Of a stretch of 64,000 nucleotides of DNA, positions 23,296 to 34,297 are shown one piece after another. The position numbers were made by a program, and so were the translations under genes. Position 1 is the first letter of the stretch. Each line of letters begins with the position of its first letter. This stretch comes from Sarcocystis neurona (taxonomy: Eukaryota > Apicomplexa > Conoidasida > Eucoccidiorida > Sarcocystidae): NCBI GenBank assembly GCA_000727475.1, contig KL647301.1, positions 2,988,138 through 3,052,137 on the forward strand, given 5' to 3'. The notes under the pieces were generated by a model. It did no database searches and was not told the DNA's origin. It was given only the letters and a program-made list of their open reading frames with translations.

Positions 23296-25120
23296 ACGAA
23301 CTTACTCTCCTTATCTACCACAGTCTACTTGAGAGCCAAAGGGAGCGGTAGCCGTGGAGAAGCATCGGGAAAACGTCTATAAACCTACGTACATGAATGT
23401 ATACGGGGGAGACAGAAAGCGAGAAGATATGCTTGAGTATCGGGGTGCCTGTCTGTGCATTGGGAGGCCGCTCTTTATATCGACTTTCTTGTGCTGTTCT
23501 GTTGGAGTGGTTGCACATATGTTTATGTACCTATTTTAAGACGCGTAGTTTTTCGAGTGGGCGTGTTCCGGAGCCGTGTTCTCTCGCTGGAGAATGTACC
23601 CGTCTTTCTTCGTTCTGGGCAGCCCACTCTCTTCTCGTTATTCTCTCCACTTGCGTTTTTCTTGTCCTTCTCGCTATTTCCATTTCTCTCTGTCTTCTGT
23701 GGTTGTCGCTATTTCGTTTTCTCCAGTCTTTTCCTGTCCCTCCTTCCCGTCCTTTCTTGTGACCCTGCTGCTGCGGTTTTTTGTTTCTTGTGCCGGTGGA
23801 CCTCCTTTTCTTTCCCTCTTTCTTCCGCACTTCTCCTCTTCCTCTGCGCCTACGACGCACGCACCCATTCGTCGTAGGCGTAGACATTCGTTCATGTACA
23901 CACAGCGGTGGAGCTTCACAGTAGCGCCCACAGGTATACATACAGATATGTATGCGTGAACACCCGCGACACGTGTATAGAGGGTGTGCCTACAGAAAAT
24001 CCTCTACTCTACACGAGTGTCTAGATTTGGGTGAATATACAAATGTTCGCGTGGAGGAACGTATAAACAAGTAATCAAAGCGACCATGTGTATATGGTTG
24101 ACGCTATTACTATTTGCGTAGGCATTGACACCTTCCAGATGTGAGAATATATATATATATATATATATGTATACGTATACACACTTGAAATATAATATTG
24201 TATAGTGTGTGGAGAGGTATCGAGAAGTAAGCCGATACCTGCGTGGAAATTCATATATATATATGTATATGTACGTGTACGTATATACGCAACTGAGGGT
24301 GAGTATACGGATGTGTAGAATGTGGTTGCGTGTCTGGCAGCGCGCGGGTCTTTGCGTATTTCACATTGATGAATGTACGGCATTAGTCCTTCGTACTTGT
24401 TCAAACAAGCAAACGTACGTGTGTGGGGTCGTATGGCGTTGTGTTTTTTGACTGCAGTCGCATCGCCTCTTTGAAAGAAATTAGCAGCAGGAACCCATTT
24501 TTCTGAAATAAAGAATCACCAAATGAAGAAGCCAAGCGGGGCATACGAACCAGCAGGATCTGTAGCCCTCAATTCTTTGGGTATGGACGTACTTATTCCT
24601 GGAAATGTGCGTACACTCCATATACGTATATATGTGCACGTATCCGTATGCGTGGGTGAGTTTGTGCGTTAGGGTGGCAGTGCGTGTAGGCATGAAGAGA
24701 GCGGTAAAAGTTTGCTTTCGACTGTCCATGCAAAGACCAGTGTCCTCCTCTGTGTAAGCGCCTGACTTGGCGACTGTAGGTCTGTTTGTGTACGACTTCG
24801 AATTCATATCAGTATGTATATCGGTATGTAAACCGCCACATCTATCTATATATATATATATATGTATGCATATGTCTGAATGCCTACGTGCATGGTCGTG
24901 TCTTCTGACATATCTGTTGCATCCGTAGAAGTATAAAAGCATTCGTAGAGTCGGGTGGACGTATGCCGCAGTCGGTTCAGGAGTAAACAGAAAGGGCATC
25001 TTGGTGGTATATCCGTGAGATCCCTGTATACGCGTCTCTTTCTCCGTCTGTGTCTCTCTGCCCGAACGGCCTTGGTGTGTACGACACCGGGCTGTCCTGG
25101 AATGTTCAACGGCGAGGACT
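23296..25120. other. Intergenic: pyrimidine tract and TA microsatellites
   Basis: No convincing gene. From about 23560 to 23860 the + strand is almost pure pyrimidine interrupted by G, which produces meaningless open frames on both strands. A TA run lies at 24146-24168, and mixed TA/GT sequence follows to about 24900. This may hold the 3' untranslated region of the giant gene. Confidence 0.5.
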
Positions 25121-26130
25121 CAACCCGTGAGAAGTGGGCACTGCTGTACTGCCACTGGTGCACTGCGCAGCTGCAGAATGCATAGCACACAGGTAGCAAC
25201 ACTGAAAGCAGCCATACAGCGGCAGGTGCAGCGGCACAACGGCAACTGCAGCAGCAGCAGCGTGTCAGCAGGCGCAGCAGCAGCGTGCACTTGCCACAGC
25301 ATACGCGTAACAACAGAGGCACTCCGGCACCTACAGCGTCGCAACAGCGGCTGCACCGTTCCAGGAGAGCTGCTTGCACAGCCGCGGCAGTAGCAGCTGA
25401 GGCTGCAGGATCAATTCAGAGCGTGCAGCAGCAGAGCAGCACTTGGTACACCAGAGATCAGAGGCTGCAGCTGCAGGTGATATCCGGGAAGCAGGTAGTC
25501 GCGCACGTAGTGCACAGAAGCTGCAACAAAGTGACAAGTAGCTGCATCCACAGTGCAGGAGAAGCCTCACTGACAACGGGACTGCTCAGCAACAGCGCAG
25601 CAGCAGCATCACGGGAAGGATAAGAGCTGGCAGGAGTTGCGCAGCCTATCATAAAAGGAACTCTGTGTACAGCAGCAGCACCTGATGGTTGTCGCTGGAG
25701 CACTAGACGCCGGTGCAGCGGGAGTGGAAAGTGCAAAGCAGCAGCGTTGTTCGCACGTCAGGGGCACTCGACACCGGCGCTGAAAGGCTGTATCAGCAAA
25801 ACGGCAGTAATGTACACACAAGAGCAGCGACGCATATGGCATTCACGTTTTCTGCCTTGCAGCCCAGGACTGTGTGGAGCGGCAGCAGCAGCAGTGGATG
25901 GTGCAGTACTAGCAATGGACGGCGACGCAACACCACTGTACACGGCTGCAGCACAGCCTTCGAGCTTTTCGAAACATAGACTCTCGCCGACTAGTAGTAC
26001 AGCACGAGCAGCAGTAAAGCAAGAGCGGTAGCCGACAGAGACACAAAAAAAAAAGAAGCCACATGGCAAAACCAAGAGCAGCAGCAGCGCCAGTACTAGA
26101 GAGGGCGCGACGCAGTAGTGCTATCAGCGG
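25121..26130. pseudogene. Degenerate CAG-rich block, possible decayed coding sequence
   Basis: CAG triplets are as dense as in the giant gene but are broken by many substitutions, and no frame stays open beyond about 110 codons on the + strand or 177 on the - strand. The composition resembles the Ala/Ser/Gln linkers of the giant gene, so decay of a former homopolymer-rich exon is possible. A non-coding CAG repeat expansion is the alternative. No protein motif is visible. Confidence 0.35.
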
Positions 26131-26901
26131 CAACGTAATCGCAGCAGAAACCTCCACTGCCCGTCCAGACCGGGAATGTTTCACGATGTCCTTGTGAAAA
26201 CAAAGACACTGCCGAACTGCCTGCAGCAGACATGAAATCCTTCTCCGACATTCTGGATACCTCTGCAACCTTGCAAAGCTGGATACTAGAATAGTCGCTA
26301 CTTCTTTACAATATTTCTTGTTCGTACTCTAGGGAATGCAAATGTTCTACGTTCCTGACAGCATTTAATACCTTGCGGTAGTACCCCCGCCGCTCTTACA
26401 CGTCCTGCAGTGCTGATGAGTGATATCTCTAACACGCGCTCGTGGTTGTGTTAACACATCTGACCTGCCGCAAAAGAGCGACCGCTAACTACTTTTCTCG
26501 TCCGTCTACCAGTGCTGTCTGAGATTCTTGAGCGATGTCTGTGTCTCTGCTTTTTGTAGGAATAGCTACTGCTTAGCCGTGTTTCTGCTATTTCGCTGGT
26601 GCTCGTAGTAGTCTCAAGTGAAGTCCCGACTGTACGCTGAGGATATGAGTGTCTTAAATTTACTCGTGTGCCCTCTCATACACTTCTACGGTGCCTGTAA
26701 TAATGAAGGCTTTCCTGGTAGTACGGTGCTGCCTATAATCCTTGTGCATGCAGTGTATTCAAGACCCACGAATGCGGGTATTCAATACCTCCGTCCAGTT
26801 TGTCGTAGAGACTTCATGCATTTAGAAGATCTCTCTCTCTCTCTATATATATATATATACATATATGAATACTCCTATGCTTAACTTTACAGGTACACAC
26901 A
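26131..26901. other. Intergenic, no feature recognised
   Basis: Mixed-composition sequence without long open frames. A CT run followed by a TA run lies at about 26830-26862. The block ends in CA-rich sequence at the edge of the gap. Confidence 0.5.
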
Positions 26902-27407
26902 NNNNNNNNNNNNNNNNNNNNNNNNNNNNNNNNNNNNNNNNNNNNNNNNNNNNNNNNNNNNNNNNNNNNNNNNNNNNNNNNNNNNNNNNNNNNNNNNNNN
27001 NNNNNNNNNNNNNNNNNNNNNNNNNNNNNNNNNNNNNNNNNNNNNNNNNNNNNNNNNNNNNNNNNNNNNNNNNNNNNNNNNNNNNNNNNNNNNNNNNNNN
27101 NNNNNNNNNNNNNNNNNNNNNNNNNNNNNNNNNNNNNNNNNNNNNNNNNNNNNNNNNNNNNNNNNNNNNNNNNNNNNNNNNNNNNNNNNNNNNNNNNNNN
27201 NNNNNNNNNNNNNNNNNNNNNNNNNNNNNNNNNNNNNNNNNNNNNNNNNNNNNNNNNNNNNNNNNNNNNNNNNNNNNNNNNNNNNNNNNNNNNNNNNNNN
27301 NNNNNNNNNNNNNNNNNNNNNNNNNNNNNNNNNNNNNNNNNNNNNNNNNNNNNNNNNNNNNNNNNNNNNNNNNNNNNNNNNNNNNNNNNNNNNNNNNNNN
27401 NNNNNNN
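26902..27407. other. Assembly gap (506 N)
   Basis: A continuous run of 506 N. Both edges are CA-rich (ACACACA on the left, a long AC array on the right), so the assembly very likely failed at a CA microsatellite. The true gap length is unknown. Confidence 0.98.
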
Positions 27408-27416
27408 TACGACACA

Positions 27417-27417
<1 letters not shown>

Positions 27418-27464
<47 letters not shown>
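27418..27464. repeat. (AC)n microsatellite at the gap edge
   Basis: An essentially perfect AC dinucleotide array of about 47 bases directly to the right of the gap, matching the CA-rich left edge. Confidence 0.95.
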
Positions 27465-27466
<2 letters not shown>

Positions 27467-30400
27467 GTCTTCAAGCACGTGTGCTCCTGCATACACATGT
27501 GTGGACACATTTATTTCTTCCTTGATGATTGTACTGGTACTCGTGAAATCTTCTGGTATTCGTACTGTGCGCGTACGTGTGGAATCGTTTGCCAATTGCC
27601 TGCTGCTGCTTGTCATAGTGAATGCAGGCACCGGATGTTTGGCCACTAGTTTTACGCACGATATTCCGCGCCTCCGGTGCACTACATTTGTACATAGTAG
27701 CGGAGACAGAGATGTCTAATGCTTTCTTTCGGCTTTCAAGAGTGACCAGTAAGGCTGTCACGGTTTCTTTGTTGCCCTCCTGCTGCTGCCTGCTGCCACT
27801 TAACCTTTCCAAATACGCCTTCGTCACTCGTACCTCCCTTATGATACGGGGTACTGCTGTCCCGCTTGCAGAAAAGATAGTGTACTACTCTAGTAGCATA
27901 ATTTTCTTCGACACTACGTTGGCTGCTCCAGCGCTACGTGTGACACTAGATGTTAGTCTCTGGTATACATCTTGACCGGTGTACACAATAAACATCGTCT
28001 TTCTAATGCTCGCGAGATAATAGCTCATATTCTATGCTGCTTGTAGTGTTTTTTCAAAAAGTGGATCATCACTCCGTGGCATATGTAGGGCTTCCGAAAG
28101 GCTTTTAACTGGGTATCTTCTATGCTGTAGTGCTGCTGGTTTACAGCTCAGTCGATATGCTTACCGTAGTAGCGCACTGTGCTAACCGAGCGTATTTGTT
28201 GTCAACCTTTCACGCTGCTTGTACTCATAAGCAGTCACATTCACCTTTCCCGAGATTAGTTACTCACATAAACAGCAGTAAGTGACCCGTGGCATTTCAA
28301 CAGTCCGCCGAGGTTTCGTGATTGCGCGCATGTAGTACTGCAGATGGCAAAACACAAATTTGTAGTGACATAAGCAGTAGAGAAGAAATGAATAGCAATA
28401 TTCAGAACTACACGCATAAGACATAATCTGATTAGTAATCTTCAATGGTAAAGCCGCAGGGAAGGAGCGAAGATGACATTCCATGCTCCACAGTTAAGCG
28501 CTACCACCAGGAGCACTCCAGGCTATCTACGAACTCCTCACACTGGAGATATCTGTAGCCACCGGAGCAAGTACGGAGAAGCTTCTGCGATACTATTAAA
28601 GGAGGATTATACCGGAGTTTAACAGTATTAGTTGCAGATGGGAAGATTAATTTTCCAGAGATTCCAATGGATTTACCGGAACAAAGTCCACGTCCCTGCG
28701 GCACAGTCCGCCCTAGAGTTCAAAGTGTTGCTTACGATGCGACATACTGTCAGAACACAATGAAAGTTGTCACATAGGATGACCTTTACCGCATATCGAG
28801 GTTACAGCCACTGCAAGCAACTCAGCTGCTTCTCACCCACTGGTGGGTTTTCTTGCCTTTTCTCGTGTGTGTTTTCTCAACAAACACTGAACAAGAGGTC
28901 GTGAGGAAACTTCATATTGATCACACGTACCTAATGAACTAACAAACTACCCCCACAAGTCTGGTGACCGAGTACAGGTGTGCACGTTTTCTTTTTAACA
29001 GCTGCTACGATCACTACAAAGTCTTCTGATTGACTCTAGAATCACAGCTTATTAAGAAAGCTACTAGATAGTGTAACACGACTCGAAAATTTGAAGCGAA
29101 ATGTGCGGGAAGCCTCTACAGCGCCCGGCAATTTTACAGAGCTGCGCTTCGAACATGAACGTTAACTAGCTCACGTGGCGGTGTGGAATTCTATGTTTCA
29201 CGAAAACTGCAGACCGTGACACCAGTGCCGACAGCCCGCACCAGAACTCCCTCTCCTGCACGGAGAAGCTCAGGATCTTCAGTAGAGTGGAAGAAGTCGT
29301 ACATGTACGCATCTGTATACACTCATACACCGACGTACTCATATTCACATATGCACTGTCAACCCAAACGCCTGCGCCGTTTCCGCTGCTGTGCTAGCTT
29401 TTCGTGAGGGATCCTCCGAAGTCACACCCAAGACGAACTTGGCAGAAAGCCATACTCCATATCAGACGGAAGACGTTCACGAGCTTCGCAGCAGAGCAGC
29501 AGGCTGGCGGTGAATAAATAAGGAGTACAAATAGAGTACGTGTTTCCTTTGCTATGAACACACAGTGCTGAAACGTACTTTCATAGTGAAGCGTGGACAG
29601 TTAACAAACTTCTCATTTCGTGTGGCCATGTCGGCGAGTGTCTACCGCATGTAATACGAAATGAACGCAATTACTCCACTTTAACTGTTTGCGGTCCACT
29701 GCATTACTGTAAGTATAGGACGGACTCGCTTATAGCAAGGCTCACACAATCGCAAGGTTCCTCGACTTTCGCGAATCCTGCACTCTGCAGTTCATGCCAC
29801 ACTTCAACACTTTACAGCCAAGAATGATTCCACATTTCGCCGTGTCTACCGAGAGTCGCACAGGAGAGCAAAAAGATGACTGCCGGCAATACTTCAGTCC
29901 TACGTCATAACTCCAGGGTGCGCGGAAATCTACTGCAGCAAAATGGTGCACCTTCCGGCATGTCGAACGCTGCTGCATTACCTATGTAACGAGTACAATC
30001 TCTTCTTAAAGTCTCCTCCTCAGAACAGAAGCTGTACGTTTGGCTGTAATTGTCTCCCCGGCGGAGTACATGACAGCGAACCTCGGGAACAATAGAGTAT
30101 TTCCGAGTGCATACGTACGGAAGGATACCCAAAATCAGCATTCTTCACCTCAGAGTGTACAGCACGTAACTCAATTGTTTACAGCCCGGTGCATACGTGA
30201 GATAGACTCGGGAAAACATTGTCGTTTTTTGCGTATGACCTTTTGATATATCTGTGGACGGCTGAGTCTGGTGAGCACAGCTAGCCACTGATAGCGTCCC
30301 TACACCGTTGCGGGCTAGTTCGCCGCCCTTTTTTCCTCAGTTTTGCCACGGCCGCAACCGAGTTTTAGACTGTAGAGAAGCACCTTGAATCGTTCGTGAA

Positions 30401-31268
30401 ATCCAGAGTAGTTGCATCACCCTCAGGTTGATACGCACACGCGTTTAAAATCCGTACATATGAACGGACGAAAGACGGGTGCACCGATGAGGTACATCTG
30501 TGGAAGAATAATTACACATGCGTATGATACCCTAATACGAGCCCATAAAAAGTTACGAAGTGCACGCCCTCTTGTGTGAAACTCGTGATAAAGATTTGTG
30601 AATTTATACGTAAGAATTTACACGTTAAGGTCTGTAGGTGTAGATGGATGCGTACGAAGATGGGAGGATGGGACCCGGTAAATTGGAGGACGTTTTTGTC
30701 GGTAAAAAGCATGCAGGTGGAAGCTTTCCAGAGTTCATGACCCGCATAGGTACCAGAAGGTTCCTAGAAAACTTTTGCCACTAAGGAGCATGCAGGAGGA
30801 AGGCTTTCTGGACCGTTTCTTCTGCTTTTCTTGTCCCGTTCACCGCCGATGCGCCTGCAGAGTATTACGTCCGTGGATTTCGTCCGTGTTCGTTTTCTCC
30901 CATATATGAATGCTCTCTTCCACTCGCAAAAAGCAGCTTTCTGCGTCTTTCGCGTCTCAGGAGATGCTTGTAGCTCGTTTTTGCGTCGCGGTGCTGCATG
31001 TTGCTTCTTATTGTACGATGTACCGCGACATTTTCGTGTCACTTCGTTTCCTCGCCCCTCCCTTTCCCGTGCAAATGCCCAGATGGTCAAGCGCCCCGCT
31101 ATTCTCGCGTCTTCTTGTTTAATCAGACTGCTTAGCCTAATGCTCTTTGCAGGGGAAGCGGAATTTGGATATGAGAGGGGACGCGACCAGGTAGACGCGC
31201 TCCTACCCCCACTCTAGACACCAAGACTAGCCCGCTTTTTCCCCGTCAGTTTCTTCCGCCGCATAGGG
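27465..31268. other. Gene-poor, lower-GC block
   Basis: This stretch lacks the CAG tracts and most of the microsatellites seen elsewhere and is visibly richer in A and T. Open frames are short on both strands. The longest is 117 codons at 27622-27975 (+), with a similar frame opposite it. Nothing is recognisable. It could be ordinary intergenic DNA or an old, decayed mobile element; I see no terminal repeats to support the latter. Confidence 0.45.
28559..28777 (+). other. 72-codon coding-like open frame, unidentified
   Basis: This frame begins right after an acceptor-like TCTGTAG and stays open to a TAG at 28775-28777. It reads plausible protein, for example RSLTVLVADGKINFPEIPMD, without low complexity. 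There is no ATG near its start, so it would have to be an internal or terminal exon or a remnant. The opposite strand is also open over much of it, so chance cannot be excluded. Confidence 0.25.
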
Positions 31269-33064
31269 ATGGTAGCGACGCAGCTGCAGAACTATGGGAG
31301 AAAAAAGCACGTGCGCGTGCGTACGTGTAAGACACTTTGTGAAGTCTAGTTTCTCCACTGTTTTCAACCGCATTTTATGAAAGCTCGAATTGAGACAGCG
31401 CAGTTCAACGGCTTTCTTTGTATTTGCGTGTGGGCGGGGATTCCGCCTGATTGAGACTGTAGTGCTACCGCCGCCTTCCTGGCTAATACTAGGAGCTTAG
31501 AAGTAGCCGGACGCTTTCTTGCTGTTGCTTCCTGAAGACACAATAAAGCCCACGCCGCGTCGTCTTCTCTCTCCGTAAATGCGGCCGTCCGTGTGCGCTG
31601 GGCTGCACACGAACGTGTGACCGCGGTAAACGAACTACCACTGTCTTTTTGGACACAGTCGGTGTCTCTTTTCAGTGGTACGTTTGTATGAACTTTTGCG
31701 TCCATTCAAGAATGTGGTGAAGTTTATCACACTGAGACGTGCTCCCATACGACGTACGCAGTGCTGCAGCTGCGGAAGCAGGTGGATCTCAAGACGCACA
31801 TCTCTTCGCTGGCTTTGTCTACGTAGAGGAGCGTCCACAGCCACCTGCGTCAGAAAAGGAAGCCCCCTGTGTTGGCGTGTTCCCGTGTGGATGGCTGCCT
31901 ACGCACATGATATTTCTGCCGTGGATGCCAAGTAGCACATCAGTTGAGCACTTTTCCTCTCTACGTGTCTAAATGCGTTCGTGGACTTATTTAGCCACTT
32001 TCTGAGTCTGTCTGCTCCCACGTATATCCCCACCGTGTGCGCGTCGTAGATTCGTCTAGCTGATGCTCCATTTCTACACAGTGCTCAACTTTCCTACCTT
32101 GTGCACGTCGTTCTAGCCGACGCATCCTTCCCATTCTTCCGTTTTTCCTCTTTATATTTGTTCCCTCAAATAACGAACTAGATTTTCCCAAAGTAGAAAA
32201 AGAAGCGCTTTGTGCCACCTCATATCAAGGACGATCCCCCTCAACATACCTGGCCTGCGGCTTCACTCCTACGCATGTTGCTTCGCAAACGTGAACGTAC
32301 ACAGTTGTAAATACGTCTATTTATACGCAGGCGTACCTGTGAATATTGATGTGGGGACATTCTCATACACTTTAAATAGGAATATATGTATAAACGGATC
32401 TGTGTGGAATTTGAAAGTCTGTCTTTGCACAGCTCTTTCGCTACTGCCGACAAGTCTCTCTAGATACCGAGACACCTTCGACTCTCTGACACTCTTCCAG
32501 AATTTCCGCATTTCCTGTAGAGTGTCTTTCTGTTTTCTTGCTTCTGTAGGCTCCCACAGCGGAATCTGCGAGTGTTCGTATATCTGCTGTATTTTCGACT
32601 CGCTTTCGTTCTTCTTGAGAAGTGCGACTCTGACGCAATCTTGGTTCTCTTTTCTTCTCGTTGCTGTTCTCGCTGCGTGGTCTTTTTCTTTGTGTCTCTG
32701 CCTTTTTCACCTCCATGATGTTCTTTCCTTTTTTTGTCCCGGAGTCTGCTCTGTCTGACGCTGATTTGCTGCTTTAGCGTACCTTCCCGTTCCTCCGTTC
32801 ATTACCCTTACGTACTCGGGCCTTCTGCAGGCACGCCTGCAAGCGCTTTTCTTGTGTGTCCTCGTAGTCGCTAAACTGGGGCCTTTTTGGGTTCTTTCTC
32901 GCGTTCTTCGCGGCCTGGCTTCGGAGAGGGTTCTCATTTTCTGGTGTTGCGTGCCAGCGGCAGAAAATTTTCACAAGTCTCTCTCTCGTACTTCCTCTGA
33001 GAAGCATTTTCTACTGGGCTCCTGCGGAGGTTTCCTCGCCCGAATGCACCTGCAGCGGATATAA
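31269..33064 (+). other. Possible small multi-exon gene, unresolved
   Basis: Several coding-like pieces on the + strand lie close together. They are an ATG-led piece at 31269-31320 (MVATQLQNYGRKK), and open frames around 31711-31822 and 31739-31972. A further piece at 32197-32310 reads KKKRFVPPHIKDDPPQHTW, and a likely terminal exon at 32831-33064 ends at a TAA. The last is preceded by a long pyrimidine tract and CTTCTGCAG, a textbook acceptor, and reads hydrophobic sequence such as AKLGPFWVLSRVLRGLASE. I could not find one set of splice sites that joins all pieces in phase, and two or three frames are open in the 31.7 kb piece. No family is recognised. The signal is the cluster plus pyrimidine-rich gaps, which match the introns of the well-supported genes here. 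Confidence 0.3.
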
Positions 33065-34297
33065 AGAACAGGCCGCGTCGCCTTATGATGCTGCGTTGAT
33101 TACTGCGCAGCATTCACACGGAAGCAGCCGCTCAGCAGCAATCCAGCCACAGCAGCGTCAGCAGCAGGAGCAACAAAAAATCAGAAGCAACGCTTGAGAG
33201 AAGAGGGAAAGCAGAGAGGGGACAGAAGAGAGCAGCTTCGTAACACCACGCGTGGCATCAATTTTGAGGAAGAGGTGGAACTGCTGACGCAGAGGTACTG
33301 GCAGGCAGCCGATGCCTGCTGCATACGCTAACAGTCGTAGTCGATTGCTGGTATAATACGCTGGTGCCGTTGCTCTTACGAAGTGCTGCTGCTGCGGCGA
33401 GTGAGGAGGTGTTGCTGTTACGTTGTGTGGGGCCCGACAGTGCTGCTGCTGCAGGAGGCTCCTGAGGAACACAGGCTCCTGCTGCTTTTTGCTGATTGGG
33501 CTGCTACAGCTATCTCCGCAGTGCTGACCGCCGCCGGAGAACCAGCTGCAGCTGCTGCTCTGCGGTGCCCCGGACGCGCGTGGATAGCCGTCTTTTGTTA
33601 AAGAGCAAAATACAACAGACGTAGCTCGTGCTCGTGCCGTAGCTGCTGTCGCCGTAGCTGCGCTAAACTAGTGGCGCCAGTGCTGCTGGTCCTGCTACGG
33701 TCATTGCTGCTACCGTTGCTGCTGCTGCTCCTGCTGCGCCGTTCCTGTTGCAGCAGCAGCTGCTGTCGGTGCTGCTTGGCGCTTCTGCGCAGAGAAGGGG
33801 TGCGCTACGCCTTTCTGCACGCAGTCCTTAGTTCCTGCTTGGGCTGCTGCTTCTGCTGCTGCTTCGTCGCGCCTGGGGGGGGTGCTTGAAGGCGGTTCGG
33901 CGTTTTGACTTCTTGTTCTGTCCGTTCTGTGCGTGTTGCGGGGCGTCTTTCTCTTCGTCATTTTTGTCCTCCGCCCCCCTGTGTCTCTGTGTCTGTTTCC
34001 CGTTTCTTCGTCTCGGTCGTTGTTCTCTTGTGCGTTTCTCTCGTTACCTATTTCCGAGCCGCCTCGTCCTTTGTCGTCGGGACGGTCGCTGCGACTCCCT
34101 TCATCACAGCTGCTTCCGTCACCTTAAAATTTTCGCGGTGCACGTGTCGGGCGCCAACGTGCACACGTCCTCCCTGCCGCGTTCGAAGCACATTCCCCGG
34201 GCGCGAACAGCTGCCGTGGGCTGTGCTCTCTTTTCTTAAGCGCTGCGGGGCGCCGTGTCTGTCTGTGTGTGTGTATGTGTACGCGTCGTCAACGGCA
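33065..34297. other. CTG-rich upstream region of the UBX gene
   Basis: From about 33360 to 33880 CTG triplets are frequent. One stretch (33383-33601) is open for 72 codons and reads Leu/Ala-rich sequence but has no ATG. From about 33900 to 34290 the strand is pyrimidine-rich, then GT-rich just before the ATG at 34298. This is probably promoter and 5' untranslated region. An upstream exon carrying a ubiquitin-associated domain cannot be excluded. Confidence 0.4.

Noticed and set aside
25760..25790. ALDTGAE, like a retroviral-type aspartic protease active site
   Set aside because: The same nucleotide phrase GCACT(A/C)GAC(G/A)CCGG is repeated just upstream in another context, and no flap or second motif follows. 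It belongs to the degenerate CAG block.
31364..31705. 113-codon - strand frame with plausible helical sequence
   Set aside because: It overlaps the + strand exon cluster, has no acceptor or donor context that fits and no recognised family. It is kept only as an alternative for that region.
33905..34297. N-terminal extension of the UBX exon 1 frame upstream of 34298
   Set aside because: The extension reads Val/Cys/Ser-rich sequence from a pyrimidine and GT tract with no conserved feature. The ATG at 34298 starts sequence with coding character.
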